Of a stretch of DNA of 64,000 nucleotides, positions 1 to 9,775 are shown one piece after another. Numbering within the stretch: position 1 is the stretch's first letter; every line of letters begins with the position of its first letter. The notes under the pieces are model-generated. The model saw only the letters and a program-made list of their open reading frames with translations. It searched no databases and was not told the origin of the DNA. The DNA is from Stictocephala bisonia (Eukaryota; Arthropoda; Insecta; Hemiptera; Membracidae): NCBI GenBank assembly GCA_035578905.1, contig JAQJVL010000520.1, positions 62,001 through 126,000 of the forward strand. The letters run 5' to 3'. The position numbers and the translations under genes are program-made.

Positions 1-230
1 TAACTCATGTTGAAATATTTCTCATTAATATAATGGATGGGTATAAAAATCTTTAAGTTGTCTGCATATAATAAAATATTACTGTATTTTACATATTTTA
101 CTATATCATAAATAAAAATTATGAGTAGCAGCGGGCCCAAATTTGAGCCCTGGGGCACTTAAGAAGTAACAAAAATTCTTGTAATGTAATTCTGTTAAAA
201 GAGACATTGTTTTCTATAATAATTTCTGTA
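1..230 (-). pseudogene. LINE reverse transcriptase fragment (motifs B and C)
   Basis: Read on the minus strand, the first 160 bases give VPQGS..LGPLL, then about 25 codons later LLYADN, which match RT motif B (VPQGSxLGPLLF) and a degraded motif C (YADD with the last D changed to N). An in-frame TAA lies directly upstream of VPQGS, so the copy is dead. It is in the same orientation as the endonuclease and ORF1 pieces at 1.3-3.9 kb and probably belongs to the same element, which continues past the left edge. Confidence 0.75.
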
Positions 231-264
231 AGGGTGCTCAGTTATTATTTTTTTTTATTATAAC

Positions 265-495
<231 letters not shown>

Positions 496-1100
496 AAGCA
501 AATAAATGCAAAGTGTTGTCAGTTATTATGGATTAACGGTAAAATAATAAAACAATATAGATAGGAAAAGGCAATAATGATTATTAGTTATTGTTTTCTG
601 CTCCTTCTACTGCGGTTGGTCGTTTTTATAAATTCCGACATACAATTTTTCGTGTTCTGTTGGTTTGTAAACATTTATTTTTTTTAAATTTAGTCAAGTT
701 TAGCCTTTTTAAATGGAATTTTTTCATCATTATATTCTATTGATAAAGGCAGAACAATACTATATGATTTTCCAAGTCTTGCAAAGGCAAGAGTGTTTTT
801 GTTATGAAGTCAATAAATGGCCGTCCAATAACTTTTTCTGGAAATGCTGCATTGTAAAACAATACATGAGTGTGCTTATTGAAAAATACTGCTTTTTATT
901 TGTGTGAACATCAACTCTTAATTTCTTCAGACAAACATTTTTTTTTTTTTCAAAATATAGACCAACATGATTTAAATTCCAATATGTCCAATACTCAACT
1001 AAAAAAATTAATTGTTTTTCATTTTTGCTTGATTTTTAAATTAATTAACATATTACTAATGATCTCTGTATAGTTTATCATGTCAATTAAATTCTATTAT
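496..1100. other. AT-rich sequence, no feature seen
   Basis: Short open frames only, with no recognisable motif, splice-bounded exon or terminal repeat. Confidence 0.5.
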
Positions 1101-1158
1101 TAATACTAAGCTCCCCATCACATGGGTGGCACCTAGTGCCCACAAACAGCTGATGAGA

Positions 1159-1322
1159 GATTCATGCTAAATGGAGATCAGTCACTAACTTGCATGAACT
1201 AGTTTGAATCACAAACTTCCACTGCTGGTTTCCATGTGATCCTCTTTTAGCTTGAAATACCCCAAAACACTCTTAACTCAATTTAACATTTTTCTTGACT
1301 GATCTCCTTTTAGCATGAATCG
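1159..1322. repeat. Short inverted repeat
   Basis: GATTCATGCTAAATGGAGAT at 1159 reappears inverted at about 1297-1322 with one or two mismatches, leaving a spacer of about 110 bp. It abuts the end of the recognisable LINE endonuclease frame, so it may be a small foldback insertion that ended that homology. Confidence 0.45.
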
Positions 1323-1574
1323 ATTCAACAGTTACATTTAAGTTGATTTTTAAGCAAATGTTTTTCCCATCATTTTCTAGATTAAAAAGTTGCTGTACTG
1401 TAAATTTATCTTTTGCTGCCAACAAAACACCCCCACCTCTTTCCTTGCCTGTAGATTCAATGGCTAGGAGATTTTGCACACTTAAGTCATAATCTTATGT
1501 GGCAATCTGGAAGTTCCAGAACTATATTTTTTTCCTTACTTTTATATCCATACAATTACAGACTTCTTAATTCA

Positions 1575-1618
1575 GTAACCCACACGCCCACCCAAACACG
1601 TGCAGAAGAGTACTTTGG
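1575..1618. repeat. Relic of the dispersed CACCCA minisatellite
   Basis: The stretch CCCACACGCCCACCCAAACA followed by CGTGCAGAAGAGTAC closely resembles one unit of the array at 16.8-17.2 kb (ACGTGCAGAGGTAC with CCCACCCACCC). Only about one unit is present, inside the LINE endonuclease remnant. Confidence 0.5.
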
Positions 1619-1689
1619 GCACATGTAGTTGTATTGATTTCTATTCTTTCTATAAATTACATTCTCATCTGTAAACTCAGAATTATATA

Positions 1690-2427
1690 CAGTACAACTT
1701 CGATTATCCGGCCTAATGTGGCAAAGGTCAAGCCGGATAAAACATAAGTCATAAACATCTTGGTTTTATTGGCGAATCACGTTTAGTAAATGATAACAAA
1801 CAGCAAGCGTAAGCGGGGCACCTAAAATTGCACGTGACACAACACGCTCTGCAGCAATTGTAATGAAACAAACAATGTTTATCACGATCGCAAACTTTGA
1901 AGCTGCTTTACAGTACAATACGAAAGATATTTAAAAATTCAACTGTGTTTTAATATAGGCAATCAAAAATTCTAAGGTAAATGTTAGGTAAATTATATAT
2001 GTTTACTTAAATATTAAATCTTATACTTATAAAACAAATATGTACATTCATGTAACTGCAAATTATGTGTATGTAAAATTGTGTACGTAAAACTGTTCCA
2101 CTTCCGACTTCCCTCACTCGTGAAATGGACTCTTCCAACCAGCCACACTGAACAAAAGTAAACAACATTGCCAACTCGGATCTTTAGGCGCAAATTATTA
2201 GTAACAAGCGACCACTTGTCAAGAGAAGGTGACTAGTTAGTACAGCGCTTGTAATTTGTAAAATGCTAAACCGAAACACTCGTGTACTGCATTTGCGTTT
2301 GAAAACTGAAAGACGCTTCCGATTAATTGTAATTTTATCTTGTAAATAATTTTATTGTTATCTACTTGCTGAACCGGATGATACGGACTGCCGGATAAAG
2401 CTAGGTTGAATAATCGAGGTTGTACTG
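1690..2427. mobile_element. Tigger/pogo-type MITE, 738 bp
   Basis: The termini are inverted copies of CAGTACAACYTCGATTAT, followed on both sides by a CCGGATAA motif. TA lies immediately outside each end (1688-1689 and 2428-2429). CAGT... termini with TA duplication are characteristic of pogo/Tigger elements. No transposase frame remains, so it is non-autonomous. It sits inside the endonuclease frame of an older LINE, and skipping it plus one TA copy leaves that frame open. Confidence 0.85.
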
Positions 2428-2780
2428 TACTGAGTCAATCAACCACGTCTCTGTTAATGCAATAACGTCAAAATCATTATTAAGTAGCTCTAAACTAAAG
2501 TTATTAGTTTTATACCTTAGGCCCCTCAAATTCTGATAATAAAGATTGATATTTTTAGAATTTAGCGAGACCATAATATATAAATAGGTTGAAATATTCT
2601 GATTCTAGTAGATTGAAATAATAATTAGTGAAAACTAAATTAAATATTGAGAAAACATCAATAAATAAAAGGACAAATCTATATAATAATAAATCTAACA
2701 AATAACAGTAAATTAGGCCTAAACTATGAATAAATATCAACAAAAAAAGGATTTAAACAATATATACGTATATGGCATGC

Positions 2781-3890
2781 CTACTTGAGTTGGTCCAGTT
2801 CAGAGGTGTCTGTGATGTGGATTGCTGGAGAACCATCTTCCTTCCTTAGAAATACCTTCCCAGCACTGGTTATCCATGTGTACTTGAAGTTGCGTCTATT
2901 CTTAAATAGTTTTTAAATTAGCATAATACGTGTTGGTACATATACAGTACAAATAAAACGTCACACAACACAAAATTTATTACAATATAAGCACAAAATG
3001 CACAAATACAAGTACAAAATGCACAAATATTATGTTGATCGATTTCGGTGAACCACGCTCACCTTCTTCAGACCAGAGGGATTCTTTTGTGAATCCCTTT
3101 AGTCTGAGGATGGCGAGTGTGGTTCACCGAAATCAATAATATTTGTACATTTTGTACTTGTATTTGTGCATTTTGTGCTTATATTGTAATAAATGTTGTG
3201 TTGTGAGACGTTTTATTTGTACTGTATTCTTAAATGTGCGGACCTCGGCCCATAACACCCTTGTTTCCTTTGTCAGCGGCAGATTGAGGGAGACCTTGTT
3301 TTCACTTTGATAGCCCAATTCAGTAGCAGAAAACCCATCCTTCACTCGTATTCTTTTACGTAGTTGTTCCAAGTCCAGCCGTCGACAAGCCTTGACAATT
3401 ATTCCACGTGGGGCCTGTGTTTGTTAGTGTTCCTGGATGGACGATGTACTGCGCTGATCATTTCCTCCTTCAGCTCGAACTTCAGCGCTCTGGCAATTTC
3501 TTTCACAACATTAATAATTACTTCACCTTTGGCTTCAGGAACGCCATGTATTTCTATGGAATTACTACGAGAGTATTGCTCAGAAGCCCGGAGCGCTTTT
3601 TGGCATTCTTGTAGTTTTTTCTTAAGGGTTAGATTTGCAGATTGCAGATTTCCACTTACTTCTTTGCACTTAATAACTTTAGCTTTATTCGCCTCTATCA
3701 TGTTTGTATTATCTTCTATTTTTTTATAGCATAAAAAACAGACTCATTAATATCTTTTTTTAATTGTTTTAAGTTATCCTTAATATTGTTTACATCTTCA
3801 GAAAACTTGGCATTAGAAATTTTGATTTCAGCGACATCACTCAACAGTAAGTCTAGTTTCTGATCAATTGACAATTCACCCAAGCAGTTT
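2781..3890 (-). pseudogene. LINE ORF1 (coiled coil + FP-like C-terminal domain), disrupted
   Basis: The minus-strand product resembles the ORF1 protein of insect Jockey/CR1-like LINEs, a nucleic-acid chaperone of the retrotransposon RNP. From about 3880 there is a heptad-rich Lys/Glu/Leu coiled coil (DLLLSDVAEIKIS..., then a Leu/Lys-rich run). Next comes EQYSRSNSIEIHGVPE, the usual start of the RNA-binding core, and then the C-terminal FP-like segment LPLTKETRVLWAEVRTFKN. A one-base loss in an A run near 3722 shifts the frame. The 2908-3224 insert interrupts the frame after FKN. Beyond it the C-terminus resumes in frame (RRNFKYTWITSAGKV, then FLRKED) and ends at a TAG at 2781-2783. I see no CCHC knuckles. 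Confidence 0.75.
2908..3224. mobile_element. Foldback insert in LINE ORF1, 317 bp, 11-bp target duplication
   Basis: TATTCTTAAAT occurs at 2897-2907 and again at 3225-3235, immediately flanking the insert. Within the insert, about 2943-3072 and 3099-3226 are inverted copies of each other: both contain the CAAATACAAGTACAAAATG type tract and a GGTTCACCGAAATC motif. A 25-bp centre lies between them (the right arm runs into the duplicated target by two bases). No coding capacity. Each arm carries a CTGANGA-hairpin-GAAA string that resembles a hammerhead ribozyme core. Confidence 0.7.
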
Positions 3891-5639
3891 CTAGTAGTAT
3901 GTGGCGCCTTGACTCACCGACCAGCTGATACTGTCACGTAACCTTGAAACCGACTCTGCCTGCTAATTATAACCTGTTGAGTTCATTTATAAAATCACAA
4001 TTTATGGGCTTTTAAATTAAAAATATCACCACAGCTCAGCACTACTCTCACAATAAACTAAAACTTAAACCGAACACAACTTGTAACGAGAGTAAAACTG
4101 TCAAAACCCAATATAATTGACAGATATACACGAAGCCGGTACGATACACATTCACTCAATTTGCATGTTTTCATTATGAGTTTGAACTCCTATTATAAGT
4201 TGAACTCCCACTCAAGTTTTAACTTTCTGTAGTTCTAGGTAAACATTGTTTTGTATTTTTGGCTTAAGTCAAAATGACGAATTTTACATTGGTTTGGGAA
4301 AAAAAATTTTGTGTGATAATTTTAAAATATTATTTATAAAATATAATATTTTCTTCTAGAGAATAAAACTGTCAACAAAACTACAGCAACTCAGAAATGA
4401 TTTTTAATTGTTAACTAAAAAATTTATATACTTGCTTTCAAAATTTATAAAAATAAAAAAACTATTTTTTATGTTATTTTGTTATAGTTATTTTTTAGGT
4501 ACACATAAACTATGTATATTTGAAGCCTGTTTTATGATAAAAATATAACAATTATTGCTTTCATTTGAAAATTGTTTTTTTTATGATTTTTTGCCAAATG
4601 CTTACATTTTCCTTGATTTTAATAGAATGAACAAGCAGTGCAAATAAACTCATAGGGCAATGGGTTAAAAAACTATTACTATCTTGTGAAACTCTAGCAA
4701 CTATTTAGAGTATAGCAATAGGCATTATAAGGTTTAAAATAAATTTAAAGTTAAGAACTAAATTATTGTTAGTTTTTATAACATTTGGATGTATAATTTC
4801 AATAGTTTTTTGGAATTTTAACTTAATTGTAATAATATTACAACTTCATTAAGTTCTTAATTGATAAATACAATGCTTGTTCTATCATTTCTGTCGCAAA
4901 CACATCTTGGTAAATATTGTAAAGGGAACATTCTAGTTGTGTCTCAAGTATAAGTTTTTGTGATTTGCCTTCCAGGAAAACGATAGCTCTGTACCAGGAT
5001 AGTACCACACAAAAATTTGCTATTAGTTAATTTTAACTGACAATTAAGCCAACGTGTTTAAAATAAGTATTTTGTTATCTATTCATTCTTCTAGATTTAT
5101 CTATATCAGATTAGCTTATATCAAATCGTAAAACTGGTATTTCAGATATTTTAATATAGAATTACAGTATCCGAATCAGTTTTGAGATTCAGTTTGCTAT
5201 ACTTAGAAAGTGCAAAACTGATAATATTATAATTTATTTATTAGGTTGCTTTTCCAAAATTGATATTCCACAATTACACGTATCTCAAGATGAATGTCAG
5301 CTGCTTTCACCCCCTTAGTGTTAAGAAAACTTATACAGTGCATACTTCAAAGTCAGTGGAATTTTCAGTCGGAGAGGCATTTTAAACATTTATAAGCAAT
5401 CTTAAATACTGTTGAATGGATCCGTAATGGCGGCTCTGGCTGCATAGCGTATATGCGCCAAACGCCGACCACAGTGCTACAACGGCGGTATACCAAAACG
5501 CATGCCTCATATCTTATCAGATTGTGATAACACAATGTGTCTTGTTGCTCCATCCACTATGATTAGGTGATCTAATTCACCCCAGTATTTCACCATAATC
5601 TATCAGTTTCACTTCTCTTAATACCATTATCTCACTTTA
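3891..5639. other. LINE 5' flank and AT-rich intergenic or intronic DNA
   Basis: 3891-4150 is probably the 5' untranslated part of the LINE. The rest is AT-rich with no gene. A GC-richer patch at 5370-5560 (containing GCCAAACGCCGACCACAGTG) looks like a fragment of an unidentified repeat. A GGGTTAA at about 4662-4669 could be a piggyBac-type end, but I found no partner. Confidence 0.4.
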
Positions 5640-5905
5640 CTATGTCAGCACTTGTGGTGTAGTAGTCTAACCTAGCTACTTGGGAAAGAAGTGTTGTGGA
5701 GACTGTAGGTGATAGGTTCTGCTCTCGATCAGACCAACACAGTACCTGCTCAATGTGGCCATCAGCGTGGAAACTACTTGAGAAGTCTGGGGTGTCAGTG
5801 TTGGATAGTAGCCAGGGTTTGGATATTGAGTAGGGAAGAGAACAAAGTATCAGGCTTGTCAGTTTGCTGAAAATCACACCAATACTACATAGTTCAGATT
5901 CCAAG
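5640..5905 (+). mobile_element. tRNA-derived SINE-like repeat
   Basis: TGGTGTAGTAGTCTAACC at 5655-5672 resembles an RNA polymerase III A box, and GGTTCTGCTCTCGATC at 5715-5730 resembles a degenerate B box at suitable spacing. The stretch is GC-richer than its surroundings and has no protein signal. The family is not identified, and the B box is imperfect. Confidence 0.5.
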
Positions 5906-5910
5906 TTAAG

Positions 5911-5965
5911 TTACTCAGGGCAATAAATTACTCAGGGGTCTCATAGTTGCCCTGAGTAATTTATG
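5911..5965. repeat. Overlapping palindrome ATAAATTACTCAGGG
   Basis: TTACTCAGGGCAATAAATTACTCAGG is followed within 10 bp by the inverted form GTTGCCCTGAGTAATTTATG. The long complementarity could form alternative hairpins. It lies at the 3' edge of the SINE-like repeat. Function unknown. Confidence 0.6.
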
Positions 5966-6344
5966 CGAGCTCATGTAGTAACCAGACCGCACATGTCACC
6001 CACACTCATCTTATCACAAGTTAGAATACCTTAGAATACCCACAATCTATGTCGGCATCTTAAAAACTGATTAAACTGAATTGTATTGTTTTTAACATTA
6101 CTACAATTAACTAAACAAAACCCCAATACAAAGGCGTTAAAATAAATTTATTTGTATTTTTAAACTCAATTTGTTATATAAAATACTTGTAGGAAGTTTT
6201 ATACGATATGTAGTTAGTTTAAAAACGCAAAATACTAAACAGCATTAGACTTGGTCCACAGAGGGTCAAGTTTTCTAACATTCTTGTTTATTATTTAGTT
6301 TGTATGGTTGCAAGATAACAATTAATTCATAACTGAATTTGCAG

Positions 6345-6425
6345 GTAGATTTTAACTCATGTTTAAAACCAATAAGTGTGAGTCAAGAAACTAGCAATGA
6401 AACAATTACAGTTGTGGAAAATCAT
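6345..6425 (+). CDS. FLYWCH-cassette gene, linker exon 1 (27 codons)
   Basis: This is the most upstream exon I can support for the gene that spans the window. The acceptor is TTTGCAG at 6338-6344 and the donor is GTAAGT at 6426, a perfect consensus. The exon is open in phase 0 and ends in phase 0 (VDFNSCLKPIS..., ending VVENH). It is rich in Ser, Thr, Asn and Glu, has no recognised domain and is probably a flexible linker before the first finger. The phase 0/0 pattern matches the linker exons at 7963, 40887 and 63789. With no protein homology to lean on, the call rests on splice signals and phase. The start codon and earlier exons lie further left or outside the window. Confidence 0.5.
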
Positions 6426-7004
6426 GTAAGTATAATACTTAGTTTACATGTACAAGTATGTTAAGGTTCACAATAAGTTTTGTTCAGCACTAAAACTGTG
6501 CAATTAGTCTTCCACCGCTATTTCAAGAAAGAAAAACTGATTGCGTAAGGTGCGGCCTGGTTCATTGTTCAAACATTCATTGTTAAGAAAGCAAGTCAAA
6601 TTTCAATTTCCAACTAACTTACTTTAAATTTAATATCTTCTTTCGAAAAAAAGCAGTTGAGGGGATCCAGTTAATGTAAAGTTTAACCAGAAACGTAATG
6701 TGCACAATCCCTATTTTAACATGTCTGAAAAATGTGATTTAGCTTTTCTTTCCTGCTATCAGATCTCTCAAGGAGGTTGAATGCTCTGACAAAATAAACT
6801 AATATAATGACATGGCTAGTACATGGTGAATAATTGTTAAACTTCCGTGTCAGGAGCATATGTACGGAGTATTTATTTATTCTTAAGATGCCGATCGTCA
6901 AGATATGGCCAAATATGGATTTCGAATGAGTGTGATGAGTGTAAATGAACAAATGTAGTCATTTTTACAAACTAAGGATGACTATTCCTTAGAAAGTGTA
7001 ATTA

Positions 7005-7150
7005 ATTAATAGCCCAATGGCAAATGAACAGCCGGTGGTTACCAGCTGATCCCCTTCAAAATGTATTACGACTCTGATTGGGATCGAACTGAGGACCTTT
7101 AGCTCATGAAGCTGGGATTTAACCAACTAAGCTACCAACCAATGAAGCAC
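7005..7150 (-). mobile_element. tRNA-derived SINE (A and B boxes visible)
   Basis: On the minus strand TAGCTTAGTTGG fits the pol III A-box consensus TRGCNNARYNGG, and AGTTCGATCCC about 35 bp on fits the B box GGTTCGANTCC. A tRNA-unrelated body follows (…CAGCTGGTAACCACCGGC…). The A/B spacing and the tRNA-like intervening sequence make this a SINE head. It differs from the repeats at 5640 and 63180. Confidence 0.75.
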
Positions 7151-7962
7151 TAAACCACAAGCTTGTATTGGGTATTGTATTATGTGTTTTCCCCCTGTAT
7201 ATTATGGGAGGATTTTCATCTAAATATATAAGGAAATATTGAGAAATGCTTTTTTCAAATTTGGGAAATGAACATTTAAATTCTTTTGGATATTATAGTT
7301 GCCCAAATTAATGGCCATTTCATCTTCACTATAAGATTGGTAATAATAATATTGAAGGGGTTATTAGCTCTAATAAAGAAAATATAACATTAAATTGTAA
7401 GGAAACTCATTAAAGTAGCAAAAATTAGCTCTGAAGGAAAATTATTTAGTAAGCACTTGAAAATGGTAAACAACTTTGCAACAAGGGTATGGCAGACACA
7501 AAAAACCATAGTTTGAGTTAATTTGCATCAATTTATGTAAAATATGTAAAAATAAGACGATAACAAGGTTTGAGTATTTTTAAAATTCATACAAAATCCT
7601 TCTTAAATGTGGTATCATAAATGTGTTACCAAGTTCTACTGAAAATCAATATCGGTATCACATGTGCTACTACTAAATAGTTTCTTGTGTTTTTTTTTAT
7701 TTATATATTTTTTTTAATTCAGTGCAATATTTTTATTTTTTTATTTTTTTTTTTTTTTACTGAGGGCCCAAAAGTAGTGTTACTTGGTTGAAAAATTTAT
7801 TTTCTCTGTTGTGAAAATTTTTATTTTTCAAGTTGTGACAAAATCAGCATCATAGTGAAATTTTTGACAGAAAACAGATTTTAAATAATTTGAGGCATCA
7901 TTTTTTTCTTAGTTTTAATTTTAAATTAATCAATTAATCATAGATTCTGTTTTTTGAGCCAG

Positions 7963-8058
7963 TTTGACTCCATGTCACCTGCCATGGGGCCACAGGAGCA
8001 CCAAAGCCAGAACTGCAAAAATGAACAACAAGAAGTCATGACTATTTTTCCATCCAAG
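7963..8058 (+). CDS. FLYWCH-cassette gene, linker exon 2 (32 codons)
   Basis: A pyrimidine-rich acceptor (TTCTGTTTTTTGAGCCAG, ending at 7962) and a GTATGA donor at 8059 bound a phase 0/0 open exon. It reads FDSMSPAMGPQEHQSQ, then a short Asn/Glu/Gln run, ending TIFPSK. It is low-complexity, Gln/Ser/Met-rich, and stands out by base composition from the very AT-rich intron around it. It sits between linker exon 1 and the first finger exon and keeps the frame. No domain is recognised. An alternative start two codons upstream (after TTTTTGAG) would also be in frame only if the acceptor differs, so the exact 5' edge is less sure than the 3' edge. Confidence 0.55.
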
Positions 8059-8059
8059 G

Positions 8060-9582
8060 TATGACAAAACATTTTATAGACTTTCATTTAACTCTAGATC
8101 GTGAATACTGTTTATTTTTAACTGTGCGAATATTTTTTGTGCCATTTTTGGTGATTTGCAAGCCTTTTTTGTAAAAATCATTAAAAAATACTAAATATGC
8201 TCCAAATGTAAATTTTACCATATCGTTTTTCTTCTCAAGAACTGTACATTCACATACTACCATCAAAACTTACATAAAAATTTTGTAAATAATTATTGTT
8301 AAGAACAAATTTAAAAGAATTTGAAAATATTGTATGTAAATTATAACTTATAACTCTCCTTTAAGACCAGTAAAACATTTTTGTAAATAATTTTAAGATA
8401 GCCAAATTGTTTATTATTTTATGCTCTATAATAATATGTTGTTACATTTTAGATAAACTATTAGGGTTTTTTTGGGTTTTTTTTTTTGTATATATAAAAT
8501 GTGAAAATAAAAAATGTGCAAAGTTGAAGTATGATCATTGTAGGTAATCAAGTAGTACATGTAAACATTTTTTAAAAAATCACCATTGAATAGACAAGTA
8601 AAAGTTGTTTAGGACCGTAAAATAGTCATGTTGTACCGTAAAACATATTTTCACATTTTTTGTTTATGGAGAAAAATAAAAATATTGCCATGGAAACAAA
8701 AAATGTATGTGAAAAATTACATAACAATCCAAAAATAAGGGGTATAATGTAAAATCTATTAGATACAAGAAAATGTAAAATATATGAAAATATTTCAAAA
8801 AGTATAAAACTCATAACACCATAAGTCAGCGTGCGCAAATTGTGAAAACGGCTTTACAAAATAGTGCATTTGTAAACATTATGACAAATATAAAATAATT
8901 GTTGGGAATTTTTATAACAGTAACACTTGATAGATCACATATTTCTGAATAGAAATACACAATAATTGTTATATTACAGCCAAAAATAAAGTTTGAACAA
9001 TAACTTTATTTGATCAACAGCATAAATTATGCCATTCCTCACTATTGGGTAGGTCGCCAACATATAAAAAGGTAACCAACAATATTTGTTGTAAAATACC
9101 CAGTGCAGCTAAAACATCATAATTTGTTTTGTTCGATAGAGTATTTCATTCTTTGCAGACACATTTACTACGCCTTATTCCGTCTTCATTCTTTAGTCAT
9201 GCGACAAGCATCGGCCATTTTTCCCACTCCCGACCTCTGTGCCAGGCGGGAATTGAGCGGAATTTTCTTGTTGCACGTTTTAATGTTACCTCTTACGTTT
9301 ATAAAATTGCATACAAAAAATATTTAAAATCTGAAATGTATAGAACAACATGCGGAGGAAGTGAAAAACCAAGTCGAGCAGCGCTGGTCCGCCCGCGTCC
9401 GTAGCATAGTGCAGTGCCGATGTACGAACTGTATGAAGTGTAAATAAATATTACTTAGTTTTTTAGTATCACTGAGGATGCCACAGTAGTGGTGAAATGC
9501 GTATCTGATTAAAAAAACCCTACAGAATCAACAGGCATCACCAAAAAGGTTATACAAATAAAATTCTTTTTTTCATGCTCAG
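8060..9582. other. Intron, AT-rich; repeat-like GC patch at 9130-9420
   Basis: No exon is seen. The GC-richer patch (GCGACAAGCATCGGCCATTT to GGTCCGCCCGCGTCCG) looks like a repeat fragment without protein signal. At 9472-9497 lies CTGAGGA, a 5-bp hairpin (GCCAC/GTGGT, loop AGTA) and GAAA, discussed as a hammerhead-like core. Confidence 0.45.
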
Positions 9583-9686
9583 GTAAAGCTATCAGAGCAG
9601 GTGCCAGCACTGTCAACTGGATCTTGGCTCTACCACGACCTTGAAGGCTATTACTACAGGAGCTTGGGTATCTGTCAAGACAAAAG
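9583..9686 (+). CDS. FLYWCH-cassette gene, exon A1 (first half of finger 1)
   Basis: The acceptor TTTCATGCTCAG ends at 9582 and the donor is AG|GTAAAT at 9687. The exon starts in phase 0 and ends in phase 2. It encodes VKLSEQVPALSTGS then WLYHDLEGYYYRSLG and ICQDK. The (F/W)xYHDxxGYYY segment corresponds to the beta strands of a FLYWCH finger that precede the first zinc ligand. It aligns with exon A2 (PQYHDGQGFYYY) and exon A3 (PIYHDGNGYYFT). The FLYWCH fold is a DNA- or protein-binding C2H2 zinc module known from Drosophila mod(mdg4) and from MULE-type transposases. A Merlin element lies 90 bp past the donor. Confidence 0.75.
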
Positions 9687-9775
9687 GTAAATAAAGTAGT
9701 AAAATAATATTTGAAATGTAAAAATGTGTATTTAGTCATTTTGTGAAGGAGAGAAGTGTAGAGATACACACAGTC

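Larger units (their letters stand above)
1273..2574 (-). pseudogene. LINE ORF2 N-terminus (endonuclease domain), disrupted
   Basis: The minus-strand frame starts at an ATG whose complement is at 2572-2574. It reads a typical non-LTR ORF2 opening (NINLYYQNLRGL..., then VIALTETWL), the N-terminal strand and the catalytic Glu region of the APE-type endonuclease. After the Tigger insert (1690-2427) the frame resumes without loss: ...TWLIDSV then YNSEFTDENVIYRKNRN. A later segment (1273-1479) has the conserved RGGGVLLA motif followed by KDKF. The stretch at about 1480-1620 does not fit the domain and contains a minisatellite relic. ORF1 (2781-3890) lies about 200 bp upstream in the same orientation, as expected for a Jockey- or CR1-like element. 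The catalytic HDH end of the domain is not present. Confidence 0.75.

Noticed and set aside
4972..5035. Possible exon after TTGCCTTCCAG at 4975
   Set aside because: An open frame of about 18 codons exists, but there is no acceptable donor and a stop follows.
5365..5553. 62-codon minus-strand frame at 5.4-5.55 kb
   Set aside because: It lies in a GC-rich repeat-like patch with no motif and no splice context.
7080..7133. True tRNA gene at 7.1 kb or 63.3 kb
   Set aside because: A and B boxes are present, but acceptor stem pairing and anticodon arm are not. A non-tRNA body follows, as in SINEs.
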